Below are positions 57,637 through 64,000 of a stretch of 64,000 nucleotides of DNA, in pieces. This stretch comes from Prochlorococcus sp. AG-424-P18 (GTDB lineage: Bacteria; Cyanobacteriota; Cyanobacteriia; PCC-6307; Cyanobiaceae), in NCBI GenBank assembly GCA_003213235.1, contig QCNJ01000007.1, positions 1-64,000 on the forward strand. The letters are read 5' to 3'. The notes below the pieces were generated by a model. The model saw only the letters and a list, made by a program, of their open reading frames with translations, was not told the DNA's origin and did not search any database. Both the position numbers and the translations under genes were made by a program. Position 1 is the stretch's first letter; every line of letters starts with the position of its first letter.

Positions 57637-58173
57637 ATGACTCAATTAAGTTCCAATGATGTCCCTTCAATGGGTCGAAGGCAATTTATGAATCTTCTTA
57701 CATTTGGTACTGCAACTGGTGTAGCTTTAGGAGCCCTTTACCCTGTAGCGAATTATTTCATGCCTTTAAGAGCAGGCGGTGGTGGAGGTGGAACTTCTGC
57801 TAAAGATGAATTGGGGAATCCAATAACTAAGACAGGTTGGTTAGCTACCCATCAAGCAGGAGACAGAAGTCTAGTTCAGGGTCTAAAGGGAGATCCAACT
57901 TATTTAATAGTTAATGAGGGTGGGGAAATAGGAGAATTTGGTTTAAATGCAATTTGTACTCATTTAGGTTGCGTTGTCCCATGGGATAGTGGTGCTAATA
58001 AATTCATATGTCCTTGTCATGGCAGTCAGTACGATACTAACGGGAAGGTAGTAAGAGGGCCTGCGCCTTTATCTTTAGCTCTAGCTCATGTCGACATTGA
58101 AGATGATGCGGTACTCGTCAAACAATGGTCAGAAACTGACTTTAGAACTAATGAAAATCCATGGTGGGCATAA
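57637..58173 (+). CDS. petC: Cytochrome b6f Rieske iron-sulfur subunit
   Basis: A 178-residue Rieske protein. The twin-arginine motif is at R14-R15 (MGRRQFMNL) before the membrane helix (about 20-42), then a glycine hinge (47-52), and the 2Fe-2S ligands C107/H109 (CTHLGC) and C125/H128 (CPCHGS) with C112 and C127 for the disulfide. It passes electrons from plastoquinol to cytochrome f. The stop codon lies five bases before the petA ATG I chose. Confidence 0.97.
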   Translation: MTQLSSNDVPSMGRRQFMNLLTFGTATGVALGALYPVANYFMPLRAGGGGGGTSAKDELGNPITKTGWLATHQAGDRSLVQGLKGDPTYLIVNEGGEIGEFGLNAICTHLGCVVPWDSGANKFICPCHGSQYDTNGKVVRGPAPLSLALAHVDIEDDAVLVKQWSETDFRTNENPWWA

Positions 58174-58178
58174 AAAAA

Positions 58179-59132
58179 ATGAAAGGTCTTAAAAATCAAA
58201 TCATGAAAAAAACAAGTTTATTTATCTGCACTCTGCTTTTCATTTCAAGCATTTTATTTTATCCAAAGATCAGTTTTGCTTATCCATTTTGGGCTCAGCA
58301 AAACTACGAATCCCCAAGAGAAGCCACAGGTAAGATAGTTTGTGCAAATTGTCATCTAGCACAGATGCCTACAATTGCAGAGGTTCCACAATCTGTTGGA
58401 GCAGACAGTGTTTTCAAAGCTGTAGTCAAAATACCCTACAAAAATGATTTAAAAGAGATAGGGGCTGATGGTTCGGAAGTCCCATTACAAGTTGGTGCCG
58501 TCGTAATGCTGCCTGATGGCTTTAAACTTGCTCCACAAGAAAGATGGACCGAAGAAATAAAAAAGGAGACAGAAGGGGTTTATTTCACTAACTACAGTGA
58601 AGAGAAAGATAATATCATTATTGTCGGACCTTTGCCTGGCGATACCAATAAAGAAATCGTTTTCCCTGTACTTTCCCCTGACCCATCTACTAATAAAGAA
58701 TATCACTATGGAAAATACTCGTTACATATTGGAGGCAATAGAGGTAGAGGTCAGGTATATCCAACTGGAGACAAGAGCAATAATGTAGTATTCACTTCTT
58801 CCACCGCAGGAACTATAAATTCAATAGAAACAGCTGAAGATGGTAGCTATCAAGTCAATATAGAAAACGATAATGGTGAAATAACTACTGAAGCAGTGCC
58901 TGTTGGTCCTGAACTTATCGTAAAAGCGCAAGACAAAATTAATGTAGGCGACCCTCTTACTAATGATCCAAACGTTGGTGGTTTTGGGCAATTAGATGCT
59001 GAGGTTGTACTTCAGAGCCCTTATAGAGTTATTGGATTAATTGCATTCTTCATTGGTGTAGGCTTAACACAAATACTTTTAGTATTAAAGAAAAAACAAG
59101 TAGAAAAAGTGCAAGCAGCAGAGGGTATCTAA
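58179..59132 (+). CDS. petA: Cytochrome f
   Basis: A 317-residue apocytochrome f. After a signal peptide with core about 12-28, the mature protein starts at Y35 (YPFW; its amino group is a heme ligand) and binds heme c through CANCH (C55, C58, H59). The C-terminal membrane helix is at about 283-303. I use the ATG at 58179; longer or shorter starts are possible in the same frame (58161, 58203). It follows petC as one operon. Confidence 0.96.
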   Translation: MKGLKNQIMKKTSLFICTLLFISSILFYPKISFAYPFWAQQNYESPREATGKIVCANCHLAQMPTIAEVPQSVGADSVFKAVVKIPYKNDLKEIGADGSEVPLQVGAVVMLPDGFKLAPQERWTEEIKKETEGVYFTNYSEEKDNIIIVGPLPGDTNKEIVFPVLSPDPSTNKEYHYGKYSLHIGGNRGRGQVYPTGDKSNNVVFTSSTAGTINSIETAEDGSYQVNIENDNGEITTEAVPVGPELIVKAQDKINVGDPLTNDPNVGGFGQLDAEVVLQSPYRVIGLIAFFIGVGLTQILLVLKKKQVEKVQAAEGI

Positions 59133-59142
59133 CTTTCTCTAA

Positions 59143-60036
59143 ATGCTTATACATCAAGCTTTTATACAATCTCCAGGAGAAACTTTTTTAAATTTAGGAT
59201 TTATAAGTATTAGATGGTACGGATTTCTTATTTCGGTTTCAGTTTTAATAGGCCTATTTGTCTCTAAAAAACTAGCAAAGGCAAGAAATATTAACCCAGA
59301 GTACATTAGTGAAATACTTCCATCATTAATAATCTCTTCAATAATTGGAGCTAGAGCTTATTACGTAATTTTTGAGTGGAGGCAATATAGCGGAGAGAAC
59401 TTTTTTACTTCTTTTGAACTATTCAATAACATCATTCAAATACCTTCTTTTCTTGCAGTTTGGGAAGGAGGCATAGCAATCCATGGAGGTCTAATTGGAG
59501 GATTAATATCTATTATCTATTTTTGTAAGTCGAAAAAAATTAATTTAAAAACTTTTATAGATATATTAATACCCTCGATTATTCTTGGACAATCAATAGG
59601 AAGGTGGGGAAATTTTTTCAATAATGAAGCCTTTGGATTTCCTACAAATTTGCCTTGGAAATTATTTATACCTATCCAAAATAGGCCTTTAGAATTTATT
59701 AATTATGAATTTTTTCATCCTACATTTCTCTATGAGTCATTGTGGAATCTTTTAATTTTCATCGTCCTTATTATTACCTTTAATAAACAAAATAAAACAG
59801 ATTTTTTCAGGCCTGGCTTTATTAGCTGTCTTTATTTAATAAGTTATAGCTTTGGAAGATTCTGGATTGAAGGCTTAAGAACTGACCCACTATGCATTGG
59901 TGGACTTCCACCTTTCTGTGATGGCGGTATAAGAATGGCTCAATTTATAAGTATTTTTTTATTTTCTTCTGGATTATTTGGAATATTTTTTTTAAGATTG
60001 AGAACATATAGTGGGAAAAATAGAAAGAATGGATAA
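59143..60036 (+). CDS. lgt: Prolipoprotein diacylglyceryl transferase
   Basis: A 297-residue membrane enzyme that attaches diacylglycerol to lipobox cysteines of exported proteins. Signature segments: the [12 protein letters not shown] motif (near 66-77), GGLIGG, and [12 protein letters not shown] (with the conserved Arg-Trp-Gly-Asn-Phe). Length is normal. Its last eight bases overlap the ATG of cobM. Confidence 0.96.
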   Translation: MLIHQAFIQSPGETFLNLGFISIRWYGFLISVSVLIGLFVSKKLAKARNINPEYISEILPSLIISSIIGARAYYVIFEWRQYSGENFFTSFELFNNIIQIPSFLAVWEGGIAIHGGLIGGLISIIYFCKSKKINLKTFIDILIPSIILGQSIGRWGNFFNNEAFGFPTNLPWKLFIPIQNRPLEFINYEFFHPTFLYESLWNLLIFIVLIITFNKQNKTDFFRPGFISCLYLISYSFGRFWIEGLRTDPLCIGGLPPFCDGGIRMAQFISIFLFSSGLFGIFFLRLRTYSGKNRKNG

Positions 60037-60784
60037 TAAAATATCCTTCATTGGTGTTGGTCCAGGCGATCCAGAATTATTAACTTTAAAAGCATTAAAA
60101 AAGATAAAAATTGCAGATGTTATTATTTGGACTGATTCTCTAATACCTGAAAAGATTTTAGATTTTGCCAAAGAAGGTTCTAAAAAAATAAAAACTAGTT
60201 CGCTCAACTTAGAGCAAATCACCTCAATTATGATAGAAAAATTTCAGGCAGGGAAAACTGTTGTAAGGTTGCATGATGGAGACCCTTGCCTTTTTGGAGC
60301 AATTAGAGAGCAAATCGAAATTTTAAAAAACGAAAAAATTGAAATCGAGGTTGTTCCTGGAGTAAGTGCTTTTCAAGTTGCTGCAGCATATCATGAAGCT
60401 GAGTTAACCATCCCTGACGTAACGCAAACAATAATTTTAACTAGAGCAGGAGGGCGAACAGGGATGCCCGAAAAAGAATCTCTGAAAAATCTTGCCAAAC
60501 ACAATTCCTCTATATGTCTTTATCTGAGTGCTAGGCATGTGAAAAGGTCTCAAGAAACTCTACTAGAGTTTTACCCTCCAGAGACCAAAGTGATTGTTGG
60601 ATTTAGAGTGTCTTGGGATGATGGTTGGACATCACTAATAGAATTAAAAGATATGGAAAAATTTTCTATTGAAAAAAAACTAATTAGAACAACCATTTAC
60701 ATTATAAGCCCAGCAATAAGTAATTCTCAAAAAAGATCTAATCTTTATAATCCATCTTATAGGCATCTCTTTAGGAATAAATAA
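60029..60784 (+). CDS. cobM: Precorrin-4 C11-methyltransferase
   Basis: A 251-residue SAM-dependent methyltransferase of the corrin pathway. It has the [10 protein letters not shown] motif (8-17), [14 protein letters not shown] (near 80-93), and VVPGVSAF. I prefer the ATG at 60029, which gives the family's [13 protein letters not shown]; the frame is open from a GTG at 60011. The eight-base overlap with lgt suggests coupled translation. It is one of three scattered corrinoid genes here. Confidence 0.94.
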   Translation: MDNKISFIGVGPGDPELLTLKALKKIKIADVIIWTDSLIPEKILDFAKEGSKKIKTSSLNLEQITSIMIEKFQAGKTVVRLHDGDPCLFGAIREQIEILKNEKIEIEVVPGVSAFQVAAAYHEAELTIPDVTQTIILTRAGGRTGMPEKESLKNLAKHNSSICLYLSARHVKRSQETLLEFYPPETKVIVGFRVSWDDGWTSLIELKDMEKFSIEKKLIRTTIYIISPAISNSQKRSNLYNPSYRHLFRNK

Positions 60785-60838
60785 TCTTAAAGTTGATAGA
60801 AAAATATTAATTACTATAATTAGAAAAACTTAATAGCT

Positions 60839-61330
60839 TTGAAAGAAATAAAATCTAATCCTGAAGACAATAATAAAAGGGAACAATCCTCTTTAAAGAG
60901 AATTGGAAATTTTATTAAAGAGGCAAGGTTAAGTAGAGAGCAATCTGTTGAAGAATTGGCTTCTGATTTAAAAATTGGATCTCATCAACTTAAAGCCATT
61001 GAAGAAGGTAATGAAGAAGAACTACCTGAGAAAGTATTTGTTAAAGCAATGGTTCGTAGAATTTCACAGAAGCTGAAACTTGATACGGAATTTATAATGA
61101 ATGAATTCAAGACAGAAAGGCAAGAGATAAAAATTGAAGAAATAGTTGAAGAAGTTGCGAAAAAAACAAATAAAACTAGACAATCTAAGGATCTAAGTCC
61201 AGTAGGGTTTTGGATATTTATTTTAATTTCAGGCCTCCTAGGACTAATCGCCTCAGCCTTCATTTTCAATTTATTTTCAGACTCTTCGCAGAATCAAACT
61301 CCAAAACAAGAAATTATTAAAAAAAACTAA
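60839..61330 (+). CDS. RodZ-like membrane helix-turn-helix protein
   Basis: A 163-residue protein with an N-terminal HTH of the RodZ type (about 20-75, with EELASDLKIGSHQLKAIEEG), a charged linker, and a membrane helix at about 121-145, with a short C-terminal end. It lacks the periplasmic domain of E. coli RodZ. RodZ links cell-shape proteins to the membrane, but the truncated form may act otherwise, for example as a membrane-bound regulator. The start is TTG at 60839. Converges with ppx (stops overlap by four bases). Confidence 0.8.
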   Translation: MKEIKSNPEDNNKREQSSLKRIGNFIKEARLSREQSVEELASDLKIGSHQLKAIEEGNEEELPEKVFVKAMVRRISQKLKLDTEFIMNEFKTERQEIKIEEIVEEVAKKTNKTRQSKDLSPVGFWIFILISGLLGLIASAFIFNLFSDSSQNQTPKQEIIKKN

Positions 61331-62922
61331 ATAACTTTTAAATCCAAATTCTTTAATTCTTTAATTACATTACGGCATAATCCTAAGTTCCATTTTTCAA
61401 GGAGAAGATCATGGTTTCTATTCAAAGGTAAAAGTTCAAATGTAAGAATATTTCCCTGCAATTTTATTTGAACTGAGGAGATCGCCTTCTCAGGTCTTTG
61501 ATCAAGAGATGCTGCTAGTCTCAAAATCAATGACATTTCGAGAACTAATGTTTTATCTTCTTTGGATATTAAATTTTGCCAAGACTCGTGTCTTTTCTTA
61601 GGTAGAGTCTTTCTATGGTATCTAGCAATTGAAGCAATAATATTTGTTTCTGCTTCAGAATATCCCAACAACTCACAATTTTTTATTAAGTACCATGAGT
61701 GCTTGTGATATGAACCAACATTCACATATTTCCCGCAATTATAAAGATTAGAAGCTGCCCAAAGAAGTTCTTTAGCTTTAGGGTCATTATCGCTATGAAA
61801 GATATTTTTAGTCTGATCAAAGATTTGAAAGGCAATATCGATAACTTTCTCAGCTCTTGTACTATCTACGCCAAACTTTCTGGCCTGATGAACTATGGTT
61901 GTTTTTCTAATATTGCTTTGAATATTTAACTCGTTTTTTATTATCCCTTTACGAAGCATCCAATCAACAACTAAACCCTCTCTAAGCGCCCTCTCACTTA
62001 TGGTTAATTCATTAAAGTTCAACATCTCCATTGCGGTGTTTAATATCAATGCTCCTGGAATAATTATTTCTGCTCTTCTCTCACTTAATGAAGGTATTTT
62101 CTTGATTTCCGAAACTGGCAATTTAATTAATTTTTCCAATACATTTTGTAAATTTTCCCTTTTAAATTTATAACCATGCAACTTTTGTTTAGATTCTCCC
62201 AAATCATCTGAAATCAAATTTCCTAATGAGGTTGCAGTGCCACTGGTTGCAATCATAGATAAAGTCTTATCTCCCTTAGATCTGCTCTTTATTTTTCGAA
62301 CAGATGGTTCTAAAGATCCTTTAATAAAAGTAGTTAGAAAACTAGATCTTTCTGAATTTATAGACTCTTTATTTAAAAAATCATTTTTAAGTCTTACCGC
62401 ACCAATTCTAGAACTGGTAAGAGCTACAGCATCTTTTTTATCAGCAAGTATTAATTCTGTAGATCCTCCTCCAATATCAATGATTACAAAAGACTGATCT
62501 TCAAAAGCCATACCAGAAAGAACACCAAGGTAAATTAATCTTGCTTCCTCAGAACCACTTATCATTTCTATTTGAATATTAGTTTCATCAAGAACTCTTC
62601 TAATAAAATCTTGACCGTTTGGAGCTTCCCTAACTGCACTTGTTGCTGCTGTTACTATTTGTTTTACTCCATTACTTTTACAATATTCCTTAAATCGCTT
62701 AAGAGTGACTAATGCTCTTTGGATTGATTTTTCTGTAAGATTACCCTCCTCATCTCTTTCTCCAAGACGAGTAGTTGATTTATCAGTAAATTTTATTGAA
62801 AATGATTTTAATTCTAGATTAATTTCTGCTACCAAGAGATGTGTAGAGTTAGTTCCAATATCTATAGAAGCTACTAAAATTTGCTTTTCTTGAAAATACC
62901 TTAAATCTTGTTTCTGTATCAT
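61327..62922 (-). CDS. ppx: Exopolyphosphatase / Ppx-GppA family
   Basis: A 531-residue exopolyphosphatase. The N-terminal ASKHA domain has IDIGTNSTHLLVAE (20-33) and IIDIGGGSTEL (near 148) and the C-terminal half has the HD-type helical domain. It releases phosphate from polyphosphate, or may cleave pppGpp. Length is normal. It diverges from ubiA with about 104 bases between the two start codons. Confidence 0.95.
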   Translation of the reverse strand: MIQKQDLRYFQEKQILVASIDIGTNSTHLLVAEINLELKSFSIKFTDKSTTRLGERDEEGNLTEKSIQRALVTLKRFKEYCKSNGVKQIVTAATSAVREAPNGQDFIRRVLDETNIQIEMISGSEEARLIYLGVLSGMAFEDQSFVIIDIGGGSTELILADKKDAVALTSSRIGAVRLKNDFLNKESINSERSSFLTTFIKGSLEPSVRKIKSRSKGDKTLSMIATSGTATSLGNLISDDLGESKQKLHGYKFKRENLQNVLEKLIKLPVSEIKKIPSLSERRAEIIIPGALILNTAMEMLNFNELTISERALREGLVVDWMLRKGIIKNELNIQSNIRKTTIVHQARKFGVDSTRAEKVIDIAFQIFDQTKNIFHSDNDPKAKELLWAASNLYNCGKYVNVGSYHKHSWYLIKNCELLGYSEAETNIIASIARYHRKTLPKKRHESWQNLISKEDKTLVLEMSLILRLAASLDQRPEKAISSVQIKLQGNILTFELLPLNRNHDLLLEKWNLGLCRNVIKELKNLDLKVI

Positions 62923-63026
62923 TTCTTTTTATAAGATGCAGATATCTTTAATCCATTAATAAATATACCCAAGATTGATAATTAATTAATAGAAATCATT
63001 TAATCCTAGTAAGATTATTTAAAGTT

Positions 63027-63937
63027 ATGAAATATACAATATGTCATATGCAAAATAAAAATCGACAAATTAAATTAAGTACTTTTTTTGAATTATTAAG
63101 GTGGAATAAGCCGACAGGAAGAATGATCTTACTTATTCCTGCTGGATGGAGTTTATATTTAACCCCAGATGCTAATCCAACATTTTTAATGTTGCTAAGA
63201 ATAATACTGGGAGGACTACTAGTGAGTGGATTAGGCTGCGTGGCTAATGATATTTGGGACAAAAAAAATTGATCAAAGAGTTGTTAGGACAAAAAATAGA
63301 CCCCTAGCTGCAAATAAAATCGGCATTAAAACAGCTTATTCAATTCTTTTCTTTTTAATTTTATGTAGCTTCTTGTTAACTTTGTCACTACCTCAGCCTG
63401 GAAGAAACCTTTCGATTTCACTTGCTTTTTTTGCTTTACCTATTATTTTGATTTATCCTTCTGCCAAAAGATGGTTTAAATATCCGCAATTAATCTTATC
63501 CATATGCTGGGGTTTTGCTGTCTTAATTCCCTGGGCTGCAAATGAAGGCAATTTAAATAGTATTGTTTTGTTATATTGCTGGCTAGCTACCATTTTTTGG
63601 ACTTTTGGCTTTGACACGATCTATGCTTTAGCAGATAAAAAATATGATATCAAAATTGGAATAAACAGTTCCGCAGTTAACCTCCAGAACAATACAAGAA
63701 TAACTATTCAAATTTGTTATTTTTTAACTTCTTTTTTTCTAGCATTATGCGGATTTATTAATCAAATGAATATTATTTTTTGGCCAATTTGGCTTACAAC
63801 GTCAATCTTAATGCAGAGAGATATACTAAAAGTATTTCCAGAGGAAAAGCAATCAATAAAAAAATATTGGGAATCACTTCAGAAATCAATCAATTTATGG
63901 AGGAGTCCTTTTATTAGGAATTATTATTGCCTCATAA
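63027..63937 (+). pseudogene. ubiA: UbiA-type polyprenyltransferase, broken by two frameshifts
   Basis: A 4-hydroxybenzoate polyprenyltransferase, which prenylates 4-hydroxybenzoate for plastoquinone synthesis. The first frame reads 81 codons to a TGA at 63270 and breaks in an A8 run (63261-63268). Removing one A restores NDIWDKKIDQRV, the first Asp motif. The second frame carries on for about 195 codons and includes DTIYALADKKYD, the second Asp motif. An A7 run at 63858-63864 needs one A fewer to reach the family-like C-terminal LLLGIIIAS and the stop at 63935-63937. A second ATG at 63048 is an alternative start. Sequencing error, real loss, or slippage rescue are all possible. Confidence 0.85.
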
Positions 63938-63946
63938 ATTCTAAAT

Positions 63947-64000
63947 ATGGTTTTAAGATTAAAAAAAGGGGATCTAATAGATATTTTAGCTCCGGGCTCC
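63947..64000 (+). CDS. Start of a putative LD-carboxypeptidase (S66 family)
   Basis: Eighteen codons of a new gene are visible, starting with ATG at 63947 (MVLRLKKGDLIDILAPGS). The LKKGDxIxIxAPGS pattern is that of S66 peptidases, which remove D-Ala from tetrapeptides of peptidoglycan, but the rest lies outside the window. The start is nine bases after the ubiA stop. Confidence 0.55.
   Translation, partial: MVLRLKKGDLIDILAPGS

Overview
The window is a stretch of chromosome from a marine picocyanobacterium, almost certainly a high-light-adapted Prochlorococcus. Several things point this way. The DNA is strongly AT-rich with tightly packed genes. Photosystem genes (psaF, psaJ, psb27) and cytochrome b6f genes (petC, petA) are present. 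High-light-inducible (HLI/CAB) motifs occur both in a free 58-residue protein and fused to the C-terminus of ferrochelatase. Many genes start with TTG, and the gene families are those of the streamlined Prochlorococcus core. I see no prophage, insertion sequence, CRISPR array or genomic island; this is nearly all housekeeping sequence.

Layout. 1-9.5 kb: the end of a laccase-domain gene (pgeF), an unknown secreted protein, ilvB, hemH, a lone tyrosine recombinase, cobO, the pyrH-frr-FAD reductase run, and tal. 9.5-17 kb: ftsI with a small FtsL-like gene overlapping its start, a CPBP membrane protease, a two-domain phosphoglycerate-mutase-type phosphatase, lepB, an ArsC/Spx-like protein, a pyrophosphatase with altered active-site residues, and two small unknown genes. 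17-26 kb: proS, psb27, purA, a PfkB kinase, cutA, cobK, ssb, DUF2854, argB and a DUF3153 protein. 26-37 kb: priA, rpoD (principal sigma factor), hemC, a second and intact pyrophosphatase, an M32 carboxypeptidase, yjbQ, a pterin dehydratase, a CobW-type metallochaperone with a histidine-rich tandem repeat, and an iron-type ABC permease. 37-48 kb: a YbhN-like protein, larC, unknown genes, xth, hemL, a prohibitin-like protein, yajQ, a DprA-like and DRTGG-domain gene pair, an SDR, map and rplS. 48-54 kb: tRNA-Trp, a small SH3-like protein, tRNA-Asp, gltX, a Na+/H+ antiporter, tsaD-hli, psaF-psaJ and gmk. 54-64 kb: an NFACT (RqcH-like) protein, tatC, petC-petA, lgt-cobM, a RodZ-like protein, ppx, a frame-broken ubiA, and the start of a putative LD-carboxypeptidase.

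How the genes fit together. Tetrapyrrole genes recur: hemC, hemL, hemH for heme and chlorophyll precursors, and cobO, cobK, cobM for the B12-type corrinoid. Thylakoid electron-transfer parts (PsaF/J, PetA/C, Psb27) sit near their export and lipidation machinery (TatC, LepB, Lgt). PetC carries a twin-arginine signal and lies just downstream of tatC.

The observations most worth a second look are: ubiA, split into three reading frames by extra A bases in two poly-A runs; the pyrophosphatase pair, in which one copy has lost two catalytic residues; the FtsL-like protein beside ftsI; Psb27 without a lipobox cysteine; and an unannotated small open frame antisense to the rpoD leader that runs into priA.
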